A DNA stretch of 64,000 nt from an uncultured Clostridia bacterium (GTDB taxonomy: Bacteria; Bacillota; Clostridia; Oscillospirales; Ruminococcaceae): assembly GCA_947383835.1 (NCBI GenBank), contig CANDEV010000002.1, positions 186,001-250,000 of the forward strand. Direction: 5' to 3'. The position numbers and the translations under genes are program-made. This document shows positions 9,714 through 18,344 of the stretch, in pieces. The notes under the pieces are model-generated. The model made no database searches and had not been told where the DNA came from. It saw nothing but the letters and a program-made list of their open reading frames with translations. Each line of letters begins with the position of its first letter. The stretch's first letter is position 1.

Positions 9714-10289
9714 ATGAGGACTGCTGAAATTACAAGAAAAACCAAAGAAACAGACATTACAGTAAAGCTTGACCTTGACGGCGGAAGCGTTGATATTTCC
9801 ACAGGTATAGGCTTTTTTGACCATATGCTCACCGCTTTTGCGGTACACGGCGGAATGGGTCTTACTGTAAAAGCCGAGGGCGATCTGCACGTTGACGGTC
9901 ACCATACGGTGGAGGACGTGGGTATCGTTCTGGGAAAAGCTTTCAATGAAGCCATAGGCGATATGAAAGGCATTTCTCGCTACGGGACGGCTTTTATTCC
10001 CATGGACGAGGCTCTTGGTTTTGCAAGTATTGATATAAGCGGCAGACCGTTTTTAGTGTTCAATGCAGAATTTTCCGACGACAGGATAGGGGAATTTGAC
10101 ACCTGCCTTGCTGAGGAATTTTTCCGCGCATTTGCAATGAACGCGGGAGTTACTCTGCACCTTAAATGCGAGTATGGCAAGAACGACCATCATATCGCGG
10201 AGGCTCTTTTCAAGGCTGCCGCACACGCGGTAAAAGACGCTAAAGTTGTATCGGGAAATGAAATTTTATCCACAAAGGGAGTGCTTTGA
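9714..10289 (+). CDS. hisB: Imidazoleglycerol-phosphate dehydratase
   Basis: A monofunctional 191-residue HisB that dehydrates imidazole glycerol phosphate in a manganese-dependent reaction. The metal-binding histidine clusters are present: GFFDHMLTAFAVHGG, DGHHTVEDVGIVLG and KNDHHIAEALFKA. There is no fused histidinol-phosphatase domain, and no hisN/hisK phosphatase is recognisable in the locus, so that step must be encoded elsewhere. Its stop codon overlaps the hisH start (TGATG). Confidence 0.96.
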   Translation: MRTAEITRKTKETDITVKLDLDGGSVDISTGIGFFDHMLTAFAVHGGMGLTVKAEGDLHVDGHHTVEDVGIVLGKAFNEAIGDMKGISRYGTAFIPMDEALGFASIDISGRPFLVFNAEFSDDRIGEFDTCLAEEFFRAFAMNAGVTLHLKCEYGKNDHHIAEALFKAAAHAVKDAKVVSGNEILSTKGVL

Positions 10290-10897
10290 TGATTGCGGTA
10301 ATTGATTACGGCGCGGGAAATATTTTCAGCGTAAAAAATGCGCTGGACTTTTTGGGCTGCGAAAATAAGCTTACAAATTCCGCCGAGGATATAAAAAATG
10401 CCGACGGGATAATTCTTCCCGGAGTTGGGGCGTTCCCTTGGGCAATGAAAATGCTGAACGAAAGCGGTCTTGTGGACACTATAAAAACCGAAGCTAAAAA
10501 GAAGCCCTTTTTGGGAATTTGTTTGGGTATGCAGCTTTTGTTTGAAAAAAGCTTTGAGTTTGAGGAGTGCACAGGTCTTGGGCTTATTGACGGCTATGTT
10601 GATAAAATTCCCGACGAGGGTCTTGTTATCCCTCACATGGGGTGGAATAAGCTTGAGGTGCAGCACGGCTGTCCGCTTTTTGATGGACTTTCCGATAATG
10701 AGTACGTTTATTTTGTACATTCCTATAAGGCATTCTGTGATGATAAAAATTTGTACGCCTACTGCAAATACGGCGGGAAAGTCCCCGCGCTGGTTTCAGA
10801 CGGCGGGACGGTTTTCGGTGCGCAGTTCCACCCCGAAAAAAGCGGGGAAACAGGTCTGAAAATGCTGAAAAATTTTGTTGGAATGGCAGGAAAATGA
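10289..10897 (+). CDS. hisH: Imidazole glycerol phosphate synthase glutaminase subunit
   Basis: A class I glutamine amidotransferase that supplies ammonia to HisF. I chose the ATG at 10289, which overlaps the hisB stop codon, because the product then begins MIAVIDYGAGNIFSVKNAL as in other HisH proteins; a TTG one codon earlier is less likely. The nucleophile Cys lies in PFLGICLGMQLLFE, and the His-x-Glu pair is in FGAQFHPEKSGETG. Its partner hisF is more than 4 kb downstream, separated by seven unrelated genes; hisA, which normally lies between them, is missing. Confidence 0.96.
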   Translation: MIAVIDYGAGNIFSVKNALDFLGCENKLTNSAEDIKNADGIILPGVGAFPWAMKMLNESGLVDTIKTEAKKKPFLGICLGMQLLFEKSFEFEECTGLGLIDGYVDKIPDEGLVIPHMGWNKLEVQHGCPLFDGLSDNEYVYFVHSYKAFCDDKNLYAYCKYGGKVPALVSDGGTVFGAQFHPEKSGETGLKMLKNFVGMAGK

Positions 10898-10906
10898 GGT
10901 TAATAA

Positions 10907-11635
10907 ATGATTAATAAAATAGACGAAAAAGGACTTTTATTGAGAATTTTTATACCGACATCTGCCTTATCTTTGACATATTTATTTTTTGGACAGTTTT
11001 GCAAAATACCACACATATTACTATTCTGTATATTGGGTACATTTATTTTAGTTCCGATAGAACTGGGAATGATTTTATCCGCAAGCAGGAATGAATACGG
11101 CGCATATTCGCTGAAAAGTGCATTTGTTGAACAGAATAAATTGCCGCTTTGGAAAACGTTACTAATTGCTCTTGTATGTTTTGGAATTGCAGGCTTGCTC
11201 TCAGCGTTTGCTGCGCCTGTGGAAAATCAGGTTTTTTATGCATTAAGAGCGTCATTGTTAAACAAATTACCTATAGGATACGACTGGACAAATTATGAAT
11301 ATTTAAAAACCTTTTCAAAACCAATATTGATTTTAACTTGCGTATACTACAGTATTTTTAATGTGCTTATCGGACCGATAACGGAAGAATTGTTTTTCAG
11401 AGGATATTTAACATCTCATTATGAAAAACAAAATTCGTTTACTCCAATATTTATAGTAATATTGTTTTCGCTGTATCATTTTTGGCTGCCGTTCAATAAT
11501 ATATTTCGCATTTTAGCTTTTGCACCTGCTGCGTATGCGTCTTATAAGAAAAAGAATTTTTACATAAGTATACTTTTTCATTGCTTTTGCAATTTGTTTT
11601 CTGTAATTGGATTTGTGGCTGCAATATTGGATTAA
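10907..11635 (+). CDS. CPBP family intramembrane protease
   Basis: A polytopic membrane protein of 242 residues with about six hydrophobic segments. It carries the CPBP/Abi (PF02517-type) signatures: EELFFRGYL as the glutamate-rich motif 1, a following histidine in LFSLYHFWLPFNN, and HCFCN near the C-terminus. Members are glutamate-type intramembrane endopeptidases related to eukaryotic Rce1; bacterial roles include bacteriocin self-immunity and signalling. It starts 9 nt after hisH. Substrate unknown. A second, frameshifted CPBP gene lies at 12801. Confidence 0.85.
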   Translation: MINKIDEKGLLLRIFIPTSALSLTYLFFGQFCKIPHILLFCILGTFILVPIELGMILSASRNEYGAYSLKSAFVEQNKLPLWKTLLIALVCFGIAGLLSAFAAPVENQVFYALRASLLNKLPIGYDWTNYEYLKTFSKPILILTCVYYSIFNVLIGPITEELFFRGYLTSHYEKQNSFTPIFIVILFSLYHFWLPFNNIFRILAFAPAAYASYKKKNFYISILFHCFCNLFSVIGFVAAILD

Positions 11636-11678
11636 AATATTATTATAATTGAATTACGTACTGTCTTGGAGGATAAAA

Positions 11679-12182
11679 ATGTTTAAATTTTTTAAACTTT
11701 TCGGAAGTCAGTATTTTGGCTTTTGGGTATTGGGCTTGCTGCTGTTTGCTGTGCAGGAAATTCCCTATATGGTAATGCCGTTGTTCAAATTACAGACAAA
11801 TCCGATCATGAATATGACAGAATCATCGCCGATGCTTGAAATATTGGAAAAGGTTCTCGGTTCGCTGTGCATAGCATTTATGTTATTTATCGTAAATAAA
11901 GATTCAAATTTATTTTTGCCCTCAGAGGGTAGAGAAAGAATATTTTTTGTTTTTGCAGTTATAGTTTTGTTGGTGAATTTTATCGGGTGGGGTATTTATT
12001 TTGGTGGACATCAAAGTGTTTTTGTAATTATGTTTTTTATAGTACTTATGCCGCCCTTGTATTACCTTTTTATAGGACTTTGGAGAAAAAATATTTTATT
12101 GACGGTCACGGCGATTCCGTTTTTAATAATTCATTTTATTCATGTTTTGGGAAATTTAAGATTGGGAAACAAATTTTGCTGA
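11679..12182 (+). CDS. Small integral membrane protein, paralogue of 16496 gene
   Basis: A 167-residue protein with four or five membrane segments and no recognised domain. I chose ATG 11679 because GGAGG stands 6 nt upstream; a TTG at 11649 lacks a ribosome binding site. It is similar in layout and sequence to the 148-residue protein at 16496: both have an LCIAFMLFIVNK / LCFIVNK segment, then GWGIYFGG / GWGFYYAG, a Pro-Pro pair, and a final H-F-I-H/Y-x-L. The two paralogues flank hisF. Function unknown. Confidence 0.75.
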   Translation: MFKFFKLFGSQYFGFWVLGLLLFAVQEIPYMVMPLFKLQTNPIMNMTESSPMLEILEKVLGSLCIAFMLFIVNKDSNLFLPSEGRERIFFVFAVIVLLVNFIGWGIYFGGHQSVFVIMFFIVLMPPLYYLFIGLWRKNILLTVTAIPFLIIHFIHVLGNLRLGNKFC

Positions 12183-12199
12183 AATGAACGAGGTTGAAA

Positions 12200-12715
12200 A
12201 TGAAAACTAAAAATGTAATTGTTTTACCCTATGATCCTGAATGGAAAAATGATTTTGATGAAATAAAACAAGAGATTGTAAACGCAATAGGCGACTTAAT
12301 TGTATGTATTGAACACGTAGGCAGTACTTCTGTTGAGGGTCTTTCCGCAAAACCGATTATTGATATTGATGTTGTCATCAGTGATTATTCGGTTTTTGAC
12401 AGTATTGTAAGCAAATTGAGTGCTATTGGATATATTCATGAAGGCGACCTTGGAATAAAAGACAGGGAAGTTTTCAAATACTCTGACAAGCCGCATTTGC
12501 GGAAACATCATTTGTACGTATGTCCTCAAAATTCCAAGGAATTGCTGCGTCATATCACATTCAGAGATTTTCTTAGGAGTAATCCCGAAGCGGTAAAAAA
12601 ATACAGTAAGGTCAAGGAAACCGGTGCAAAGCTTTTTCCTGACAATATGGATAAATATATTGAATATAAATTGCCTTGTATTGAAGAATTGTATTTGTTG
12701 TGCGGTTTAGCTTAA
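12200..12715 (+). CDS. GrpB family protein (UPF0157)
   Basis: A 171-residue protein of the GrpB/UPF0157 family, a branch of the nucleotidyltransferase superfamily. Characteristic parts are VLPYDPEWKNDFDEIK, the IEHVGSTSVEGLSAKPIIDI segment with the G-S and D-x-D active-site pattern, and LRKHHLYVCPQ followed by FRDFLRSNPEAVKKYSKVK. I place the start at ATG 12200; an upstream TTG at 12194 is possible. Substrate unknown. It is a passenger gene within the his locus. Confidence 0.88.
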   Translation: MKTKNVIVLPYDPEWKNDFDEIKQEIVNAIGDLIVCIEHVGSTSVEGLSAKPIIDIDVVISDYSVFDSIVSKLSAIGYIHEGDLGIKDREVFKYSDKPHLRKHHLYVCPQNSKELLRHITFRDFLRSNPEAVKKYSKVKETGAKLFPDNMDKYIEYKLPCIEELYLLCGLA

Positions 12716-12800
12716 ATATCCAAATTCTGATTTAATTCAGAAATAAAATTTAAGGTTGAAACGATAAGCATGATAAATATGGGGAACGGAGAGGTAAAAA

Positions 12801-13467
12801 ATGAGCAAAAAGAAAAAAGAATTATTTTACTTGATAATAGGGTGTTCGGGAGTTTTTCTCGGATTGTACGGCGTGATATTATTCAATCGCTATGTGTTGA
12901 TGTCCCTGCCGTTGGTGCTGAGAATGGCAGCAATGATAGTTACATACTGGCTTACCGCGTTAGTCCCCGTGATAATAATAGTTGCCGGCAAGGAGAAATT
13001 CGCCGATTACTTCAATACCGATAAAATAGGTCGGCAGATAATTACGGGCATTCTTATAGGAACTGCAATGTCTGTTATATTGACACTGATACCGCACCTT
13101 GCAGGGTTCGGAGCATATGTTGACAATGGAAAAAGATATGCATATTTGTGGCAGTTTGCATATGAATTTTGCTACTGCATATTGGCGGTTGCACTTTCCG
13201 AGGAACTGGTGTTCCGCGGGTTTATTTACAATAAAATAAAAAATATATGCGGTAACGAAATTGCCGCCGTGATAGGTTCTTCCGTTATTTTCGGCGTGTT
13301 TCATATTTTCGGGGGGGAACGTTGTTCAGATAATAGTGACAGCGTTAATAGGTGCGTTTTTCTGTATATGCAGGATAAAAATTAAGGACTGTACGCTTTT
13401 GTCCTTGATAATTGCCCACGGTCTGTATGACGCGATGATAACTGTTTGGACGTCAATTCTGCCGTAG
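12801..13467 (+). pseudogene. CPBP intramembrane protease, frameshifted at a poly-G tract
   Basis: The frame starting at ATG 12801 encodes a CPBP-type membrane protein with EELVFRGFIYNKIK and FGVFHIFGG, then loses homology after a run of seven G residues at 13311-13317 and stops at 13385. If one G is removed, translation continues GGNVVQIIVTALIGAF and reaches the missing third CPBP motif AHGLYDAMI before stopping at 13467. So the gene is about 221 codons with a +1 slip. It may be a true pseudogene, a phase-variable gene, or a sequencing error in the homopolymer. The reading frame is otherwise intact on both sides. Confidence 0.8.
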
Positions 13468-13504
13468 GAAATATATTTTACAATTTAACTTTTAAGGTGG
13501 AAAT

Positions 13505-14272
13505 ATGCAAAAGATAGAGTATAAAAAATATTCCGATTTTATTCATTACGCTGTCGAAAATGACTGCGGAAGAGTTTATCTTCTTTCTGTTTCGCAGGGC
13601 TTTCAGCGCGGAGACATTTTTTCGGAACGCGTGGACGGCGGCGAAGCGGTTTTGTTTTGGCATTACTGCGGATTTGCGTATATTTCAGGAAAAATAAGCG
13701 AAGCTTTTCTTGAAGATGTGTACAAGCTTATGCTGAACATAAATAATACAAGGCGGTTTATTTTGATGACTGATGATGATGGAACGGAGCGGTTCTTCCA
13801 GTCTAAAAATGGTGTTTGCATAGAGCGCAGATATCTGTTTGAGTATACCGAAAAACGTCTGCTCGAAATTCCCGTTTTGCCGTCGGGATTTGAAGTAAAA
13901 GAAATTAACGCGGAGCTTTTGTCGGAAATTCACGGCGGTATTGTTCCCTCGCTTTTTTGGGACAGTCCCGATAATTTTCTCAAAAATGGGAAAGGCTTCT
14001 GTATTTTGGACGGGAGCAATATTGCAGCATGGGCGTTTTCGGCGGCGGTGAGCAGTTCCGAAATAGATATTGGAGTTGAGACTGCCGAAAATTATCGTGG
14101 ACAAGGTCTTGCCGCCGCTGCTGCGAAAATGATGATAAAATATGCTTTTGACGCGGGAAAGTCTCCGGTATGGGCGTGTCATTGCAATAATGCTGCTTCA
14201 AAAAGGCTTGCGGAAAAAATCGTGTTTGTGAAAACGTCGAAATGTTTAATTATAAAAACAGAACAGATTTAA
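13505..14272 (+). CDS. GNAT-family acetyltransferase (PF12746-like)
   Basis: A 255-residue protein. The C-terminal third (about 165-240) is a GNAT acetyl-CoA-binding fold with the motif ETAENYRGQGLAAAAAKMM and the following WACHCNNAASKRLAEK segment. The N-terminal part resembles the extended GNAT group PF12746. Acceptor substrate unknown. The gene starts 37 nt after the in-frame end of the CPBP gene and is followed 13 nt later by a cupin gene. Confidence 0.82.
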   Translation: MQKIEYKKYSDFIHYAVENDCGRVYLLSVSQGFQRGDIFSERVDGGEAVLFWHYCGFAYISGKISEAFLEDVYKLMLNINNTRRFILMTDDDGTERFFQSKNGVCIERRYLFEYTEKRLLEIPVLPSGFEVKEINAELLSEIHGGIVPSLFWDSPDNFLKNGKGFCILDGSNIAAWAFSAAVSSSEIDIGVETAENYRGQGLAAAAAKMMIKYAFDAGKSPVWACHCNNAASKRLAEKIVFVKTSKCLIIKTEQI

Positions 14273-14285
14273 TGAGGAAAAGAAC

Positions 14286-14633
14286 ATGTTTAAAAGTGTC
14301 AATTTAAAAGATGAGGCAAATTCAGTCAGCGAACTGTTTCAATACAAAAGAGTTGGAATTTTAAATAACCATATGTTAAACGTTTTACAGGCAGAGGACA
14401 GGACTCTTGAATTTCATATTCACGAAAATTCAGACGAGATGTTCTACTGTATCGAGGGTGAATTTGACATTGAATTTGAGGACGGTTTAACTCATTTGCA
14501 GGAGGGCGATTTTATAATTATCCCAAAAGGCACAAAGCATCGTCCCGTATGCAAAGCTTTGGTAAAATGTTTGCTGATAGAGACAGAGGGTACTTTGAAT
14601 AAAGATAATACTGGAGGAACGTATTTTGAATAA
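14286..14633 (+). CDS. Cupin-domain protein
   Basis: A 115-residue single-domain cupin. Motif 1 is FHIHENSDEMFYCIEGEFDI with two His and a Glu as probable metal ligands. Motif 2 is GDFIIIPKGTKHRPV. Small cupins of this type bind a divalent metal and act as isomerases, dioxygenases or sugar-binding proteins; nothing visible narrows this down. It overlaps the next gene by 8 nt, so they are coupled. Confidence 0.88.
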   Translation: MFKSVNLKDEANSVSELFQYKRVGILNNHMLNVLQAEDRTLEFHIHENSDEMFYCIEGEFDIEFEDGLTHLQEGDFIIIPKGTKHRPVCKALVKCLLIETEGTLNKDNTGGTYFE

Positions 14634-15207
14634 TATTACTGTAGTTTATTTTGTACGTCATGCGCAGTCTAATTTTGACAATCATGACGATTTGACACGC
14701 GAATTGACTGTGCAGGGCTTTCGTGACAGAAAATTGGTAACGGATTTTCTGTCGGATAAAAATATTGATGTTGCTTTATCAAGCCCGTATAAAAGAGCTG
14801 TGGATACGATAAAAGAATTTACCGATATTAAAAATCTTCCGATACAGATAATTGATGATTTTAGAGAGCGCAAGGTCGGAAACGAGTGGATAGATGATTT
14901 TAATAATTTCTGCAAAAAGCAATGGGAGAATTTTGATTTTAAGCTTTTTAACGGAGAAAGTTTAAAAGATGTGCAATGTCGAAATATTTGCTCACTTAAT
15001 AATGTGCTGAAAATACATAATGGAAAAAATATTGTGGTAGGCAGTCACGGAACAGCTTTGAGTACTGTAATAAATTATTTTGATAATTCATTCGGGTACA
15101 AAGAGTTCAATGAAATAAAAAATTTAATGCCTTGGATAGTTGAATTTACATTTGATGATAACAAGTATGTAAAAATACGAAAATATAATTTGTTTGAAAA
15201 TACATAA
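14626..15207 (+). CDS. Histidine phosphatase superfamily protein
   Basis: A 193-residue phosphoglycerate-mutase-like phosphatase. The catalytic motif is YFVRHAQSNF near residue 10, with a second conserved His in VVGSHGTALS. The start is TTG 14626: a GGAGG at 14613-14617 stands 8 nt upstream and no ATG fits. It overlaps the cupin gene. Substrate unknown. A second, distinct histidine phosphatase is encoded at 20599 on the minus strand. Confidence 0.86.
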   Translation: MNNITVVYFVRHAQSNFDNHDDLTRELTVQGFRDRKLVTDFLSDKNIDVALSSPYKRAVDTIKEFTDIKNLPIQIIDDFRERKVGNEWIDDFNNFCKKQWENFDFKLFNGESLKDVQCRNICSLNNVLKIHNGKNIVVGSHGTALSTVINYFDNSFGYKEFNEIKNLMPWIVEFTFDDNKYVKIRKYNLFENT

Positions 15208-15224
15208 CCGAGAGGAGAAAAAAT

Positions 15225-15980
15225 ATGCTTGCAAAAAGAATTATACCATGCCTTGACGTTCGTGACGGAAAGGTCGTCAAGGGCGTGAATTTTGAGGGAA
15301 TAAAAGAGGTCGGCGACCCTGTTGAGTGCGCTTACGAATACAACTTGCAGGGTGCGGACGAGATAGTTTTTTACGACATAACCGCTTCCCACGAGGGCAG
15401 GGGAGTTATGCTGGACGTTGTACGTGAAACGGCGAAAAAGGTGTTTGTCCCCCTCACCGTGGGCGGCGGAATAAAGACCGTTGACGATATTCGGGACACG
15501 CTTCGGGCGGGTGCGGATAAGGTTTCTGTCAATTCACAGGCGGTGCAGAATCCGCAGCTTATTAAGGACGGCGCGGATATTTTCGGCAGTCAGTGCATTT
15601 GCGTCGGTATTGACGCTAAAAAGGTTTCCGACGGCAAATGGACGGTTTACATCAACGGCGGCAGAATTGACATGAAGCTTGATCTTATAGACTGGGTGAA
15701 AAAAATCGAGCAGCTCGGCGCAGGGGAGATATGTCTTAATTCAATGGACACTGACGGCGTTCGGGAGGGCTTTGACATTCCAATGCTGAAAGCGGTATGT
15801 GGTGCGGTGAAAATTCCCGTTATCGCAAGCGGCGGCGCAGGAAAGCTTTCCGATTTCGCGGAGGCTTTTGAAAAAACCGACTGCTCGGCGGCTCTTGCAG
15901 CTTCGCTTTTCCATTTTAAGGAGTTGACTGTGGGACAAGTAAAGGAGGACTGCCGCAGCAAGGGTATTCCTGTGAGATGA
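15225..15980 (+). CDS. hisF: Imidazole glycerol phosphate synthase cyclase subunit
   Basis: A 251-residue (beta/alpha)8 barrel that uses HisH-derived ammonia to form imidazole glycerol phosphate and AICAR. The sequence starts MLAKRIIPCLDVRDGKVVKG, with the catalytic Asp11, and has the second catalytic Asp in CVGIDAKK. Phosphate-binding loops are LTVGGGI and VIASGGAG. These features identify HisF, not HisA, which is of the same fold. It sits between two blocks of unrelated passenger genes and has its own good ribosome binding site (GAGGAG). Confidence 0.97.
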   Translation: MLAKRIIPCLDVRDGKVVKGVNFEGIKEVGDPVECAYEYNLQGADEIVFYDITASHEGRGVMLDVVRETAKKVFVPLTVGGGIKTVDDIRDTLRAGADKVSVNSQAVQNPQLIKDGADIFGSQCICVGIDAKKVSDGKWTVYINGGRIDMKLDLIDWVKKIEQLGAGEICLNSMDTDGVREGFDIPMLKAVCGAVKIPVIASGGAGKLSDFAEAFEKTDCSAALAASLFHFKELTVGQVKEDCRSKGIPVR

Positions 15981-16019
15981 TAAAATAAATATGATAAATT
16001 GAATTTATCGGAGGTTTAT

Positions 16020-16466
16020 ATGACGTTTGAATTTACAGAAAAATTTGATGTTATTTATTCCGAAAATTTATCTTTAAAAATCATTCAAAAATATATAGGC
16101 GACAATGAGATGCTGCCGTTCTATTATTACAATATATTTAATTTTGAAAACGAGTGTATCGGAAAAATAAGTATTCGTATCGGTCATAATTTTCATTCTT
16201 ATTATAATGGTAATATAGGGTATGAGATTTTCGAAGAATACCGTGGTCATGGGTTCGCCCACATTGCCTGTCAAATGGTTTTAGATGTGGCAAGATATCA
16301 TTGTATGGAATATGTTATTCTTTCATGCGATGAAAATAATATTGCTTCTTACAAAACTATTGAAAAGCTTAATGCAGAGCTTATGGAAATATGCGATGTA
16401 CCGAAAGAGTATTTTGCGTGGCGTGAGGGTATGGAAAAACAGAAAATATATAGACTTGATTTATAG
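16020..16466 (+). CDS. GNAT-family acetyltransferase
   Basis: A 148-residue GNAT protein. The acetyl-CoA-binding motif is NIGYEIFEEYRGHGFAHIAC, and the following ENNIASYKTIEKLNAE is the usual motif B. The start is ATG 16020, 5 nt after GGAGG; an upstream TTG lacks support. The gene uses many AT-rich codons compared with hisF before it. Substrate unknown. Confidence 0.85.
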   Translation: MTFEFTEKFDVIYSENLSLKIIQKYIGDNEMLPFYYYNIFNFENECIGKISIRIGHNFHSYYNGNIGYEIFEEYRGHGFAHIACQMVLDVARYHCMEYVILSCDENNIASYKTIEKLNAELMEICDVPKEYFAWREGMEKQKIYRLDL

Positions 16467-16495
16467 GTTTTGATTTGTCGTAAGAAGGTTTAAAA

Positions 16496-16942
16496 ATGAA
16501 ACAATACAGATTCGGCTTTGATGTTTGGGGACTTGCAGTTTTCATGTTGATAATGCTGCCGAATTTTATTTGGTTTGCCGTCCCCGCGCCCAACGATATT
16601 CTTCGGTCGGAATCCAAAACGGCAGTTATCGACACAATAGGTTCGGTGTGTCAGGCGTTATTTGTGGCAGCGTTGTGTTTTATTGTAAATAAAAACCGCA
16701 GTAAATTTCGCGTTACGCCGAAAATAATTGCCGCGGTTTGCTGCGTACTTATTTATTATGTTGGCTGGGGATTTTATTACGCCGGAATAACCGCGCCGCA
16801 CGTGATAATTTGTCTTACTCTGCCGCCGTGTTTGGCGTTTCTGTTTTTGGCTTTGGACAGAAAAAATTATATTGCGGTAATTTTTATTTCGGTGTTTACG
16901 GTTTGTCATTTTATTTACGGTTTGTCAAATTTTATATTGTAA
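16496..16942 (+). CDS. Small integral membrane protein, paralogue of 11679 gene
   Basis: A 148-residue protein with four membrane segments and no known domain. It shares with the 11679 product an FIVNK loop, a GWGFYYAG segment, a Pro-Pro turn (LPPCLAF) and a terminal HFIYGLSNF. Function unknown. A second unrelated membrane protein starts 13 nt later, so the two may be made together. Confidence 0.75.
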   Translation: MKQYRFGFDVWGLAVFMLIMLPNFIWFAVPAPNDILRSESKTAVIDTIGSVCQALFVAALCFIVNKNRSKFRVTPKIIAAVCCVLIYYVGWGFYYAGITAPHVIICLTLPPCLAFLFLALDRKNYIAVIFISVFTVCHFIYGLSNFIL

Positions 16943-16955
16943 TGCGGGGAACAAA

Positions 16956-17393
16956 ATGAAAAAGATAAAAGCGTTTGAACCTTGGGTATTTATATTTTTC
17001 GGCGTATTTCATTTACATAGGATTTGGGGACTTATCGATAGAAAATCATATGCGGATTTCTGGCTTGGAATTATGGAAAACAAGGGCGCATTTTATTATG
17101 TACTTATGGGAATTCTTGCAGGACTTTGCATATGCGGGATAGTGATATTTTTGAAAAATCTGCGGAACAATTTTTGGTGGCGTTGGATATATATTTTCTG
17201 CGGCGGGTATCTGCTGTTCGACCTGTTTGCGATCATAACGGGTATGGAATTCTGGCACGAGCTTATATTGAAAATGTTCGACATATCCGCTTCTTACTGG
17301 AATGTTCTTTGGGGTATATTTATTGTTCTTGGCGGATTTTCATTTGCTTTGGGAATAGGGTTGCTATGTCAAAGGCAGAAAATAAAGGAGTAA
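16956..17393 (+). CDS. Hypothetical membrane protein
   Basis: A 145-residue, Trp/Phe-rich protein with four predicted membrane spans (about 8-25, 45-67, 75-95 and 115-138). The short cytoplasmic tail ends RQKIKE. I recognise no family. It is tightly packed, with 13 nt before and 3 nt after, in the hisF-hisI passenger block. Confidence 0.7.
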   Translation: MKKIKAFEPWVFIFFGVFHLHRIWGLIDRKSYADFWLGIMENKGAFYYVLMGILAGLCICGIVIFLKNLRNNFWWRWIYIFCGGYLLFDLFAIITGMEFWHELILKMFDISASYWNVLWGIFIVLGGFSFALGIGLLCQRQKIKE

Positions 17394-17396
17394 AAA

Positions 17397-17867
17397 ATGA
17401 AAAATAAATTTATAGAAGTTGCTAAACAGTTAAATGAAAAGCTTGACATTGAACCTCTGCTGTTTGGCTCGCTGGGACTGGAGCAGAGGCTTGGTACAGA
17501 TCTTAACGCTGACGATATTGACGTGCTGATCCCAGAAATTTTTTTATGTGACAGGTGGGAAAGCGTTTACAAAATAATGTCGGAAAGCGGCTGGCGGCTT
17601 TATGATTTTCACGAACACGCTTTTGAGAAAAACGGTATCAGTATTGCTTTTGCGGCGATAGAAAGCTTGGTATCCTTTGCAGGCGTAGACATAAAAAATA
17701 TACCCATTATTGAAGAAAATGGAGTTCGCTATAAGCTTCTTGATCTGCGGGATTATTTAAGTGTGTACACGGCTTCGTTAAAGGACAGTTACAGAAAAAA
17801 CGTTAAAAATAAAAACGATATGCAAAAAATTGATTTGATAAATCAAGCGTTGGATTTGCGGAAATGA
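17397..17867 (+). CDS. Nucleotidyltransferase-fold protein
   Basis: A 156-residue protein with LLFGSLGLE followed by LNADDIDVLIPE, the G-S...D-x-D arrangement of the polymerase-beta-like nucleotidyltransferase fold. It resembles small stand-alone transferases such as those that modify antibiotics or proteins, but no helper domain is present. It lies 3 nt from each neighbour, including the GNAT gene downstream. Substrate unknown. Confidence 0.7.
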   Translation: MKNKFIEVAKQLNEKLDIEPLLFGSLGLEQRLGTDLNADDIDVLIPEIFLCDRWESVYKIMSESGWRLYDFHEHAFEKNGISIAFAAIESLVSFAGVDIKNIPIIEENGVRYKLLDLRDYLSVYTASLKDSYRKNVKNKNDMQKIDLINQALDLRK

Positions 17868-17870
17868 GGT

Positions 17871-18305
17871 ATGAAAATGAATCTTACAATAAAGCATAAC
17901 GAACTTAGTGCGGAGGAATTTATTATTTTATGGGAAACTGTTTGGGGTGACGGACCGTCCCTTGAGCAGACAAGGCTTGCTATGGAAAACACGCTGTTTA
18001 GGGTATCGGTTTTTGACGGAAATAAAATTGTGGCTATGGCGAGAATGATTGGAGACAAGGGACTTGATTATTATATCAAGGACGTTGTTGTCCGTCCCGA
18101 ATATCAGGGCAGGGGAATAGGACGAATGCTTATTGACGAGCTTATGAAATACATAAACGACAACGGAGTACGGGGTACGGAGATTTTTGTTGAATTATGT
18201 GCCATGCCCGATAAAATACCTTTTTATGAAAAATTCGGTTTTTCGGCAAATGAGGCGCAGCGCTTGAAAATCATGCACCGTGTGGAACAATCAATTGTCA
18301 AATAA
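17871..18305 (+). CDS. GNAT-family acetyltransferase
   Basis: A 144-residue GNAT protein with the motif A segment IKDVVVRPEYQGRGIGRMLI and a C-terminal FYEKFGFSANEAQ, the standard end of the fold. An upstream GAGG supports the ATG at 17871; a second ATG at 17877 is possible. It is the third GNAT gene in the his locus. Substrate unknown. Confidence 0.88.
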   Translation: MKMNLTIKHNELSAEEFIILWETVWGDGPSLEQTRLAMENTLFRVSVFDGNKIVAMARMIGDKGLDYYIKDVVVRPEYQGRGIGRMLIDELMKYINDNGVRGTEIFVELCAMPDKIPFYEKFGFSANEAQRLKIMHRVEQSIVK

Positions 18306-18344
18306 TTTCGGAACTTTTTGTTGAAATAACCGGAGGTGAGAAAA

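Noticed and set aside
15225..15980. This barrel protein could have been the missing HisA
   Set aside because: IIPCLDVRDGKVVKG and the Asp in VGIDAKK are HisF features; HisA differs in these positions.
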